From NCBI GenBank assembly GCA_900551585.1, contig URWU01000006.1:1-19363 (forward strand): a stretch of 19,363 nt of DNA, in the 5' to 3' direction. Source of the stretch: an uncultured Alphaproteobacteria bacterium. GTDB taxonomy: Bacteria; Pseudomonadota; Alphaproteobacteria; RF32; CAG-239. The translations under genes were made by a program, and so were the position numbers. The notes under the pieces were generated by a model. It was given only the letters and a program-made list of their open reading frames with translations. It had not been told where the DNA came from and made no database searches. Shown here in pieces: positions 1-5,969 of the stretch. Position 1 is the stretch's first letter, and each line of letters starts with the position of its first letter.

Positions 1-13
1 GTATAAGAGACAG
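1..13. other. Residual Tn5/Nextera mosaic-end adapter
   Basis: The first 13 bases, GTATAAGAGACAG, are identical to the last 13 bases of the 19-bp Tn5 mosaic end used in Nextera libraries. They contain a TAA (4-6) in the reading frame of the rpsA tail that follows, which would interrupt a universally conserved gene if the bases were genomic. This is almost certainly untrimmed adapter at a contig end and not biology. Confidence 0.93.
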
Positions 14-210
14 ACCCTGATAACTTTAATGCCGGCGATGTTGTCGAAGCAAAAGTTACCTCGGTAGATAAGAAGAATAACAAACTCGGCCTGTCTATTA
101 AGGCTCTGGAAGTTGAAGAAGAGAAAAAAGCTCTTGAAGAATATACCTCTGCTTCTACCGGTTCTTCTTTTGGTGATGTTTTGGGCGAAGCTTTGAAAAA
201 GAACGCCTAA
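14..210 (+). CDS. rpsA: 30S ribosomal protein S1, C-terminal fragment (5' truncated)
   Basis: About 65 residues remain, in the frame whose stop is TAA at 208-210. They read as the end of an S1 RNA-binding motif (NFNAGDVVEAKVTSVD, then KKNNKLGLSIKALE), followed by an acidic helix and a tail ending SSFGDVLGEALKKNA. That order and the short Gly/Leu-rich C-terminus are characteristic of alphaproteobacterial ribosomal protein S1, which binds mRNA on the 30S subunit and helps recruit it for initiation. The rest of the gene lies off the contig: the sequence begins inside it, immediately after adapter bases. A strong terminator follows 60 bases downstream, so rpsA ends its transcription unit here. 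Confidence 0.9.
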
Positions 211-268
211 GAAGTCATCGTCTCTGGACGGCGTCTTTTGACAAAGAACAGAGAACGGAGAAATCCAG

Positions 269-297
269 CCTCCCGATTTTTATCGGGAGGTTTTTTT
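269..297 (+). terminator. Intrinsic terminator of rpsA
   Basis: A perfect 9-bp GC-rich stem (CCTCCCGAT at 269-277 with ATCGGGAGG at 282-290), a TTTT loop and a run of seven T residues at 291-297 form a textbook Rho-independent terminator on the plus strand, 59 bases after the rpsA stop. Confidence 0.95.
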
Positions 298-338
298 ATG
301 GGTTGATTTGCCATTTTGAGGGGAACATTGTGAAGTCA

Positions 339-355
339 AAGGATCTCAGCAAATT
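339..355 (+). repeat. 17-bp direct repeat, copy 1
   Basis: AAGGATCTCAGCAAATT occurs here and again, identically, at 604-620, 265 bases away and in the same orientation. The pair brackets a stretch with several hairpins and no convincing gene. The GTCATCCTGA...AAGGATCT wording resembles dispersed intergenic repeats known in many proteobacteria, so this is probably one member of a family repeated across the genome. That last point is inference. Confidence 0.75.
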
Positions 356-417
356 GACATAAATCATTAGTTCTGAAAGAACTTAGAATTTTGTCATCCT
401 GAGTTCGGCAAAATCTT

Positions 418-442
418 GTCAATGTCCTGCATTGACGCAGGA
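418..442 (+). repeat. Overlapping, mutually exclusive hairpins
   Basis: Two perfect stems share bases. One pairs GTCAATG (418-424) with CATTGAC (430-436). The other pairs TCCTGC (425-430) with GCAGGA (437-442). Only one can form at a time in a transcript. They lie inside the block bounded by the 17-bp repeats, so they may simply be part of that element's structure. Confidence 0.6.
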
Positions 443-468
443 ATGTCATCCTCGGAGCGAGCGCTAAG

Positions 469-496
469 TAAAAACAACAACGATTTGTTGTTTTTA
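469..496 (+). repeat. Perfect 12-bp inverted repeat
   Basis: TAAAAACAACAA (469-480) pairs perfectly with TTGTTGTTTTTA (485-496) across a CGAT loop. The stem is AT-rich and sits in the middle of the 339-620 repeat block. It could act as a weak bidirectional terminator, because T-rich runs leave the stem on either strand, or be the core of a palindromic mobile repeat. Confidence 0.7.
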
Positions 497-603
497 TCTG
501 CAAGCTCTTTGTAACATCTTGTTTGAGCCAGGGAAGCAAAAGCAACCGCAGTGAAACTAGATGCCTAAGGGAGCGTAAGCGAATGGGAGACCCGGGGACC
601 CCG

Positions 604-620
604 AAGGATCTCAGCAAATT
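604..620 (+). repeat. 17-bp direct repeat, copy 2
   Basis: Identical to 339-355. The bases just before it (GACCCGGGGACCCCG) are unusually GC-rich for the gap and could form a small local hairpin. Confidence 0.75.
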
Positions 621-633
621 AATATATAAAAGA

Positions 634-676
634 AATCCCCCCGTTTGCCTCAACTGAGACAATTAACGAGGGGATT
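634..676 (-). terminator. Putative terminator after the 680-1060 lipoprotein gene
   Basis: Read on the minus strand, AATCCCC pairs with GGGGATT, with inner pairing (GTCTC with GAGGC) and a trailing TCTTTTATA. It starts four bases past the stop of the lipoprotein gene. The stem is interrupted and the T tract short, so efficiency is uncertain. Plus-strand reading also leaves a short T run. Confidence 0.55.
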
Positions 677-679
677 CTT

Positions 680-1060
680 TTATAGTCTTGCAATATTCCC
701 GTTCTTCAGAATTAAAAATTCTGATGTGGGGCCTCTTCCATACACATACCAGCAGATTTCGCCGTAAAATGTGTTGAAATAGGGTTTATACTCTTCCGGC
801 CAGAGCTCCTCAGGAATAGAGGACTCATATGACCAGAACGGATCTAAATATTCCGTATGATACAGCTGCTTGCTGACATCATATATTTCATATTTATCTC
901 CGCCAAGGTGACGTATTTCAAACCCGTCTTGTATCCATGGGTCACCTTTGATGAGTTTTGCGTTATACACATTCCAGCTGTCCGGGTCACAGCTCGTCAA
1001 ACTCATGGTTACCACGCTGAGCGTCAACATAACCATGATAAAAGAAAAAAATCTTTTCAT
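680..1060 (-). CDS. Putative lipoprotein of unknown function, 126 aa
   Basis: The protein begins with a Lys/Arg-containing N-region and a hydrophobic stretch, then a lipobox LTSC with the modified cysteine at residue 24, so it should be processed by signal peptidase II and anchored in a membrane. Aspartate follows the cysteine, which in E. coli would hold it in the inner membrane; whether that rule applies here is unknown. The mature part (about 100 residues) is rich in Tyr, Trp, Pro and Glu and looks like a small beta-rich domain; I recognise no family. No clear Shine-Dalgarno precedes the ATG, unlike most genes in the window, but a good sigma70-type promoter lies about 90-120 bases upstream. 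It stands alone between a terminator and the next gene's terminator. Confidence 0.75.
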   Translation of the reverse strand: MKRFFSFIMVMLTLSVVTMSLTSCDPDSWNVYNAKLIKGDPWIQDGFEIRHLGGDKYEIYDVSKQLYHTEYLDPFWSYESSIPEELWPEEYKPYFNTFYGEICWYVYGRGPTSEFLILKNGNIARL

Positions 1061-1151
1061 TATTGTGTTATTTAAAGGTTTTTTATGATAATAATTTTCC
1101 GATTAAGGAAAAAGAACAAAAACTTAGAAATTGTAATAAAATAGTACTGTC

Positions 1152-1180
1152 ATAATATCTGAATTTTGACAAAAGGTCAA
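1152..1180 (-). promoter_or_regulatory. Sigma70-type promoter with overlapping inverted repeat (lipoprotein gene)
   Basis: On the minus strand TTGACC (1175-1180), a 17-bp spacer and TATTAT (1152-1157) make a near-consensus promoter directed at the gene ending at 680. An inverted repeat, TTTTGAC (1164-1170) with GTCAAAA (1176-1182), covers the -35 element and could be an operator. The predicted leader is about 80 bases. Confidence 0.6.
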
Positions 1181-1243
1181 AAAAAATCCGGTTACGCTTT
1201 TGTTAAACTTTTCAAATCTGCCCAAGGCTTTAAACGCACTAAA

Positions 1244-1259
1244 CCCGCCAAAAGGCGGG
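1244..1259 (-). terminator. Hairpin after the Ser/Arg-rich protein gene
   Basis: CCCGCC (1244-1249) pairs with GGCGGG (1254-1259) across AAAA. On the minus strand it follows the stop at 1286 by about 26 bases and is trailed only by TTTAG, so it is a strong stem with a weak T tract. Confidence 0.6.
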
Positions 1260-1285
1260 CTTAGCTGTAAGATTAATAATTTTCA

Positions 1286-2293
1286 TCAGCGGCGGTGGCT
1301 GCTGCGGCTGCTTCCGGAAGAAGAGGAGCGGCTGCTTGAAGCAGAACTTCTCTGAGAACTTCCTGAGCTACGCGAGTAACTTGAACGGCTGCTGCTTGAA
1401 GAGCTTCTGGTATAGCTGCTGCGCGAACTGCTGCCGCTTGGTCGGCTGTAGCTACTGCTGCGTGAACTGTTTGAAGTCCTCCTGTAGCCGGAACTGCTTC
1501 GTGAACCGGAAGCCTGACTGCGGCTGTAAGTTCTTGAGTCCGGTCCTTTGCGATAATCCGGCGCATTGGTATAACCTGAACTCTGCCTGCTGCTTGTCTG
1601 ACGATAGCTGCTGTTGCGTGTTGCGTTAACTTTTTCCGAACGAGCCGCCGAGGAAACCCTGCTTGTTGAGCGGGCACTGCTGCTGCGATAATCGTTGCGG
1701 CGGTTTGGCGCTTGGCTCCTGCGATAATAATGACTGCCGTAGCTGTTGCCGTGGCGATGATTATAATAACAGGTTCCGCGATAAGCGTGGTGGTGCCGTC
1801 CGTGCCAGAAATGCCAATTATGAAAATTGATATAACGGCAGTGGGCAACCGGATAGTAATAATTGCGATAGTAACACGGCGTATAAGACAAATTATCCCA
1901 ATGTCCGTCCGGATAAATGAAATAATTTATCAACCCTGCCAAAACATACCACCCCAGGTGGCCTTTATAGTAATAAGGCTGATAACGGGAGATACGGTTG
2001 CCAAAACATCTTTCATAAGCCGGAATATCCGGCAAACCCAAAACATAACGATACCTTGTCGGCCCGCGGACAACAATATATTGATTGTTGTTGGCGGCCA
2101 AAATCGAGGCGTCGTCTGTGTGCCACTGCTCTCCGGTGAGGTCAACGCCATCGCCTATATCATAAACATAGTCTTCGGGGTTTACGTCGTCGGACAGGTC
2201 TTCATACTCACTATTATTATTGTAATAATAGTCCTGCGGGGCAGCGCTGACGCTAAGCACAAGCAATACTGCCATGAAAAACAACTTTTTCAT
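1286..2293 (-). CDS. Exported Tyr/His-rich protein with Ser/Arg-rich low-complexity tail, 335 aa
   Basis: A signal peptide (MKKLFFMAVLLVLSVSA, cleavage near residue 18) sends this protein across the inner membrane. Residues about 20-60 are acidic (YYYNNNSEYEDLSDD). Residues about 65-190 hold the only complex sequence, with many Tyr, His, Trp and several Cys (YYYKGHLGWYVLAGLINYF, HNWHFWHGRHHHAYRG). From about residue 195 to the end the chain is almost entirely Ser and Arg with scattered Tyr and Gly, in loose repeats of the form SSSRSSYSRSSGSS. The tail is strongly cationic and predicted disordered, so it may bind polyanions such as LPS, DNA or teichoic-type polymers; that is inference. I know no named family. 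No Shine-Dalgarno is evident, but the promoter upstream is close to consensus. The tail's repetitive DNA creates several long open shadow frames. Confidence 0.8.
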   Translation of the reverse strand: MKKLFFMAVLLVLSVSAAPQDYYYNNNSEYEDLSDDVNPEDYVYDIGDGVDLTGEQWHTDDASILAANNNQYIVVRGPTRYRYVLGLPDIPAYERCFGNRISRYQPYYYKGHLGWYVLAGLINYFIYPDGHWDNLSYTPCYYRNYYYPVAHCRYINFHNWHFWHGRHHHAYRGTCYYNHRHGNSYGSHYYRRSQAPNRRNDYRSSSARSTSRVSSAARSEKVNATRNSSYRQTSSRQSSGYTNAPDYRKGPDSRTYSRSQASGSRSSSGYRRTSNSSRSSSYSRPSGSSSRSSYTRSSSSSSRSSYSRSSGSSQRSSASSSRSSSSGSSRSSHRR

Positions 2294-2349
2294 TATCGTA
2301 AAATTTAGGTGAATAAACTTAGAAAGCTAAAAATATTTTTAGTTCCTAA

Positions 2350-2378
2350 ACTATAAACGCTTTTCGTCTATTTGTCAA
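2350..2378 (-). promoter_or_regulatory. Consensus-like sigma70 promoter for the Ser/Arg-rich protein
   Basis: On the minus strand TTGACA (2373-2378), exactly 17 bp, then TATAGT (2350-2355). The first hexamer is perfect and the second differs from TATAAT at one position. Transcription would start near 2343, giving a leader of about 50 bases. It lies in the short gap after the ELM1-like gene, so this gene need not depend on read-through. Confidence 0.8.
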
Positions 2379-2393
2379 ATTATTGAAGAGGGT

Positions 2394-3380
2394 TCAGAAC
2401 AGACTGCGGATTTTATCGGCAACTTCCACCGCAGCATTGAGTTTTTTACCGCCTTTGAATGATTTTCTGTCCGGATTGCTGCTGGCAATGGCATAACCGT
2501 TATCATAAAGCGATTGCACAAAGCGCAGCTGTTTTGGAGTCAGCCAGTTCTGCCCGCAGAAAACATAAACCGGAACGCCTGTTCCGCAGGATTCGCAGGT
2601 CATTGAAACAGAATCACCGGTCACGATAATGTTATCGGCACAGGCCAGATAGCCCATGTAAGGATTATCTTTTTTCTCGCCCCACAAATAAGTGTAGGCC
2701 GGAATGTCTTTCAAAATACCCATGATTATTTCGCGGGCTTTTTCACCGGTCCGCCAAGAGTCTGTAATCAGGATAGAGCCGCCGATTTCTTTTTTGAGTT
2801 TTAACACTTCTTCGCCAAAAGTGCGGGCATTTTCCGGAGAAAAAGGCTTGCCTTTAACAGCGCCGCCGACAATCACCGTTGTCCAGGGTCTGGGTAAATC
2901 CAAACCGCTGAAAACAGGCTCCCATTTGGCTCTGGCTTCAGCCATGGCTTTGGCGCTGGTGCGGGTCGGCGACCCGACGGTGTAAACAATATTATTGCTG
3001 TATTTTTTGCCTTTGTCATGTTCGGGAACAAAAATAGCGTCAAAATCATTCAGGCCGGCGCCCGGTCCGGGGTGCAGCATTTGCACGATTTTGCTCGCGC
3101 CGTCGGATTTTTTCTTAATCCAGCGGGCCGCTGAAGCGGTGCGGCGTGTGCCGCTGATAACCAAATCGGGAAAAGGAGCACTTAAACCTTTTTTGCTCTC
3201 GCCGGTCAGGCCGAGGCAGCTGGCGCCTTTGATAAAATTAGGCAGCTTGGCTAACGGCGTATAGACAATCTGTTTTTCGACAATATCAAATTCGTCGGCG
3301 GAAAATTGCTGCAAAACGCCGCGGATAACATTGACGCTGCCCATGCGGCTGTCCAGAAGAGCCCAGATTGTTTTTTTCAT
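2394..3380 (-). CDS. Mitochondrial fission ELM1 family protein (DUF1022), putative glycosyltransferase-like
   Basis: The 328-residue protein has the ELM1/DUF1022 layout: an N-terminal Rossmann-like half beginning IWALLDSRMGSVNVIRGV, a central PDLVISGTRRTASAARW segment, and a C-terminal half with NIIVTGDSVSMTCESCGTGVPVYVF, the most conserved signature of the family. In alphaproteobacteria these proteins occur widely and have a GT-B-like fold; they are suspected nucleotide-sugar glycosyltransferases acting on envelope glycans, though the activity is not established. Length is normal. The open frame extends to 3410, but only through a TTG without a good ribosome site; the ATG at 3380 starts MKKTIWALL, which fits the family start. 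It is divergent from the 3485 gene across about 100 bases. Confidence 0.85.
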   Translation of the reverse strand: MKKTIWALLDSRMGSVNVIRGVLQQFSADEFDIVEKQIVYTPLAKLPNFIKGASCLGLTGESKKGLSAPFPDLVISGTRRTASAARWIKKKSDGASKIVQMLHPGPGAGLNDFDAIFVPEHDKGKKYSNNIVYTVGSPTRTSAKAMAEARAKWEPVFSGLDLPRPWTTVIVGGAVKGKPFSPENARTFGEEVLKLKKEIGGSILITDSWRTGEKAREIIMGILKDIPAYTYLWGEKKDNPYMGYLACADNIIVTGDSVSMTCESCGTGVPVYVFCGQNWLTPKQLRFVQSLYDNGYAIASSNPDRKSFKGGKKLNAAVEVADKIRSLF

Positions 3381-3484
3381 GTTTGATAACTCTAAAAAAT
3401 AAATAGTCAAGCGATTCGAATATCGTTAGTATAAACACTATATTTCTTAAAACAATCATTTTTCTTCACTTTAGGAGAACGGAT

Positions 3485-3790
3485 ATGCGGATTAGTTTAA
3501 TCGTTTTAACCAGTGTCCTGCTGGGTTTTGCCTCCCCGTCTTCCGCGCAGATGGCTGCTTCTAAAAACGCCCAGTATCTGGCGACAATCAAGGCCGTTGC
3601 CGATTATAAAATCAATGATGAGGAAGAACTCCGCAATGTCGAGCGCCTGCGCCAAAACGAACGTTTTAACCGCCAGCTGCAGGATATGATGTCGCGGCTG
3701 CAAAATACCCGCACCAAAAACAGCAAGAATCAAAGAATTTTGAAGATTCTCGAAGACGCCGGCAAAGAAATTTATGACTTGTTGAAATAA
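3485..3790 (+). CDS. Small exported helical protein, 101 aa, unknown function
   Basis: AGGAG at 3473-3477, eight bases before the ATG, fixes the start. A signal peptide (MRISLIVLTSVLLGFASPSSA) is followed by about 80 residues that are mostly charged and helix-prone, with Arg-rich heptad-like spacing in the middle (RNVERLRQNERFNRQLQDMMSRLQ), suggesting a periplasmic coiled coil. There is no lipobox cysteine. No recognised family. It may be the first gene of a small envelope operon with the two genes that follow on the same strand, although 76 bases separate it from the next one. Confidence 0.75.
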   Translation: MRISLIVLTSVLLGFASPSSAQMAASKNAQYLATIKAVADYKINDEEELRNVERLRQNERFNRQLQDMMSRLQNTRTKNSKNQRILKILEDAGKEIYDLLK

Positions 3791-3866
3791 GTCTCTGATT
3801 TAAACATTAATTAAGACAAGAATGCTAAGATAACGGCATTAGAAAAACTTTTTTTAGGAAACCCGA

Positions 3867-4031
3867 ATGTTCAACGCTGAAGAAAGTCTTAACCTCTTAC
3901 TGGAAATGCGCCGCAAGGTTGTGATGATGAAAGGTGAAGCAGTCGAAGGGCTGACCCCGTTGGAAAATGAAGACGAGAACAAAAAGCCGGCTGTGCTGCT
4001 GAATAAAAAACAACAAGAGATGAATGCATGA
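3867..4031 (+). CDS. Small protein, 54 aa, translationally coupled to a lipoprotein
   Basis: An ATG at 3867, preceded at 7 bases by TAGGAA (3855-3860), opens a 54-codon frame beginning MFNAEESLNLLLEMRRKVV and ending at TGA 4029-4031. The first half looks like an amphipathic helix; the second half is charged and Lys/Glu-rich. There is no signal peptide, so it is probably cytoplasmic. The stop overlaps the ATG of the next gene as ATGA (4028-4031), a classic coupling arrangement, and this is the main reason for accepting such a short frame. No family is recognised. Confidence 0.65.
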   Translation: MFNAEESLNLLLEMRRKVVMMKGEAVEGLTPLENEDENKKPAVLLNKKQQEMNA

Positions 4032-4333
4032 TAAAAAGAATAACTTTTGGGCTTTGTTTACTGGCTTTGGCCGGTTGTGCGTCTTGGCAATCGGGAAGTG
4101 CCGACAGTGGTGTTCCCGAGCCTGATTATGAACGCCTGACAAAGAATGTGCATATTGTTTCCGAAAGCGCCACCCATGTCACTTATGAATACCGCAATGT
4201 CCGCGTCGACGAGCTGGCTGTTTTAGCTGCGCTGTATTGCCATGATCAGACAGACAAACAGGCCTATCTCGATAAAATTATCCTGCACCGTAACAATGCG
4301 CGCCGTGCCGTTTTCATTTGCAAGCAACGCTGA
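4028..4333 (+). CDS. Putative outer-membrane lipoprotein, 101 aa
   Basis: MIKRITFGLCLLALAGCAS carries a clear lipobox, LAGC, with the lipidated cysteine at residue 17 and Ala after it, compatible with sorting to the outer membrane. The mature domain (about 84 residues) contains HVTYEYRNVRVDELAVLAALYC and a second Cys near the C-terminus (FICKQR), which could form a disulfide in the periplasm. The composition suggests a small alpha/beta domain; I cannot name the family. Its start codon overlaps the stop of the 54-residue gene, so the two are likely made together. No convincing terminator follows; the next gene has its own promoter. Confidence 0.8.
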   Translation: MIKRITFGLCLLALAGCASWQSGSADSGVPEPDYERLTKNVHIVSESATHVTYEYRNVRVDELAVLAALYCHDQTDKQAYLDKIILHRNNARRAVFICKQR

Positions 4334-4369
4334 TTTTTTCAAAAATATTTATAAACCCGGTGCCTTTGG

Positions 4370-4398
4370 TTGCAAAGAAGATTTTTTCTTCCTATATA
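4370..4398 (+). promoter_or_regulatory. Promoter of the cbpA-like gene, possibly RpoH-type
   Basis: TTGCAA (4370-4375), 17 bp, then TATATA (4393-4398) gives a plausible sigma70 promoter with a leader of about 30 bases. The -10 region read with its flank, CCTATAT (4391-4397), also fits the alphaproteobacterial heat-shock sigma (RpoH) pattern CYTATnT, while the -35 (GTTG) fits CTTG only partly. Which factor uses it cannot be decided from sequence. Confidence 0.5.
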
Positions 4399-4433
4399 TT
4401 TGATAAGAAGTAACCATTTATTGAGCACAAAAA

Positions 4434-5375
4434 ATGAGCAAAAATTTATATCATGTTTTAGGGGTTAACAAAGACGCCGGCGAGGCCGAAATCAAATCCG
4501 CCTATCGCAAACTGGCGCGCAAATATCACCCTGATGTCAACAAAGACAATAAAGAAGCTGCAGACAAGTTTAAAGAAATTTCCTGTGCCTATGATATTTT
4601 GGGCAGCAAGGAAAAACGGCAGAAATATGATAATAACGAAATTGACGATGAGGGCAAACCGACCGGTTTCGGAGCCGGATTCGGCGGCGGAGCCGGCGGG
4701 AATTCTTATTACAACCATTCGACCGGAGGCAATCCCTTCGGCGGCGCTTATCAAAGCACCGGCGGCAATTTTGATTTTTCATCGATTTTCGGTGAAGATA
4801 TTTTCTCGCAGTTTGCCGGCGGCGGACGGACTCAGGGTTTCGGCGGGACCGGACGGCGCCCGCGCAAAGGTGAAGACATCAACTACACAATGCGGGTAGA
4901 TTTTTTAAGCGCGGCTCAGGGGGCTGAAAAAGCAGTAAACCTGAACGGCAAAACCATCAATGTCAAAATTCCGGCAGGCACTCTGGACGGCCAGACCCTG
5001 CGTCTGAAAGGCCTCGGCCAGCCGAGTTTTAACGGCGGCCCCAACGGCGATGTGATGATAACCATTAACGTTGACAAACACCCCTATTTTGAAGCTCAGG
5101 GTCTTGATGTCCATCTTGATCTGCCGATTAGCCTCAAAGAAGCCGTTTTGGGCGGCAAGGTGACAGTTCCGACCATTTCCGGCAAGGTCAATGTGAATAT
5201 CCCGCCTTATTCTTCCAGCGGCGAAAAATTACGCTTGAAAGGAAAAGGAATTAAGAATAAAACGGGAGTAGGGGATGAAATCATCACTTTGAAGATTGTC
5301 TCTCCGAAAGCCAAAAATCCCGAGCTGGAAAAAGTGCTTGGAACCATGAGTGACGAACCGATTAGGACTTTTTAA
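4434..5375 (+). CDS. cbpA: DnaJ-family co-chaperone, CbpA type (no zinc fingers)
   Basis: This 313-residue protein has an N-terminal J-domain (residues about 4-70) with the essential HPD at 32-34, which stimulates the ATPase of DnaK. A Gly/Phe-rich linker follows (about 77-135), and then two beta-barrel substrate-binding domains (about 145-300) with [30 protein letters not shown] and [10 protein letters not shown], as in DnaJ class B proteins. The CxxCxGxG zinc-finger repeats of true DnaJ are absent, so CbpA/DjlA-like class II is the better name than DnaJ. It would act in the cytosol as a specialised Hsp40. The last base of its TAA stop is the first base of the next gene's ATG, indicating an operon. 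Confidence 0.92.
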   Translation: MSKNLYHVLGVNKDAGEAEIKSAYRKLARKYHPDVNKDNKEAADKFKEISCAYDILGSKEKRQKYDNNEIDDEGKPTGFGAGFGGGAGGNSYYNHSTGGNPFGGAYQSTGGNFDFSSIFGEDIFSQFAGGGRTQGFGGTGRRPRKGEDINYTMRVDFLSAAQGAEKAVNLNGKTINVKIPAGTLDGQTLRLKGLGQPSFNGGPNGDVMITINVDKHPYFEAQGLDVHLDLPISLKEAVLGGKVTVPTISGKVNVNIPPYSSSGEKLRLKGKGIKNKTGVGDEIITLKIVSPKAKNPELEKVLGTMSDEPIRTF

Positions 5376-5938
5376 TGCTGCTTGATGCCCTGAAAGACTT
5401 TGAATGGTATAACGAACCGGAAAATGTTCGTTTCAATGATTTGGGCATGGTGATAAATACCAAGCCGAAAACAGATTTCTGGCAGAGCACGCACCACAAT
5501 TTCCACAAAGATAACGGTCATTTCTTTTTTACCCGCTGCAACGGTGATTTCAACCTGCTGGTCAAATGGCGCTTTGACAAGGCTTATGCTTTTGACCAAT
5601 GCGGCCTCATGCTGCGTGTTGATGAGCGCAATTGGTTCAAACTGAGCTTGATGTCGGAAACGGCCGACAAGCCCAAACTCGGCAGCAGCCTGACCAACTT
5701 CGGCTATTCGGATTGGGCGGTTGTTGATTTGCCGGAGCCGGTCAATGAAATCTGGTATAAATTGCAAAGCCGCGGCGGAGATTGTATTGCTTATTATTCA
5801 ACGGACGGTCAGGCCTTTCATCAGTTGCGTTTGTTTCATCTTGTCAATGACAGCGGCGAGGTCAAAGTCGGTGCTTATGCCGCGGCGCCGCAGCGCGGTG
5901 ACTTTGAATGCACTTTGGAAATCCTTGACCTCACATAA
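5375..5938 (+). CDS. DUF1349 domain protein (concanavalin-like fold), 187 aa
   Basis: The protein reads as a complete DUF1349 domain: EWYNEPENVRF near the N-terminus, THHNFHKDNGHFFF, a central DQCGLMLRVDERNWFKLSLM block, and a C-terminal KVGAYAAAPQRGDFECTL. This family has a concanavalin A-like beta-sandwich and is usually about 180-200 residues; members are found in the cytoplasm of bacteria and yeasts, and their ligand is not established. No signal peptide is seen. Start and upstream stop overlap by one base (TAATG), so translation is probably coupled to the cbpA-like gene. The stop codon forms part of the terminator stem that closes the operon. Confidence 0.88.
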   Translation: MLLDALKDFEWYNEPENVRFNDLGMVINTKPKTDFWQSTHHNFHKDNGHFFFTRCNGDFNLLVKWRFDKAYAFDQCGLMLRVDERNWFKLSLMSETADKPKLGSSLTNFGYSDWAVVDLPEPVNEIWYKLQSRGGDCIAYYSTDGQAFHQLRLFHLVNDSGEVKVGAYAAAPQRGDFECTLEILDLT

Positions 5939-5969
5939 TCCCGGCTTAAATCTCCGGGGTTATTTTTTT
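5936..5969 (+). terminator. Terminator embracing two convergent stop codons
   Basis: TAATCCCGG (5936-5944) pairs with CCGGGGTTA (5954-5962) with one G-U pair, followed by seven T residues (5963-5969). The plus-strand stop codon (5936-5938) is the foot of the stem and the stop of the convergent ATPase gene (5946-5948) lies in the loop. It should terminate plus-strand transcripts; the minus-strand flank lacks a T tract. Confidence 0.85.

Noticed and set aside
336..662. 108-residue minus-strand ORF
   Set aside because: It lies entirely in the repeat block, has an Arg/Leu-rich unnatural composition and no ribosome site; its frame follows the repeats and hairpins.
1273..1848. 191-residue minus-strand ORF rich in Ala and Ile
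   Set aside because: It is a shifted frame of the Ser/Arg-rich protein gene; the repetitive codons leave long open frames in every phase. The other frame has the signal peptide and promoter.
680..2293. Recent transfer of the lipoprotein and Ser/Arg-rich genes from Bacteroidetes
   Set aside because: Weak Shine-Dalgarno signals and compositions hint at it, but both promoters are of proteobacterial sigma70 type with 17-bp spacers and not the Bacteroidetes TTTG/TAnnTTTG type, so sequence evidence does not support it.
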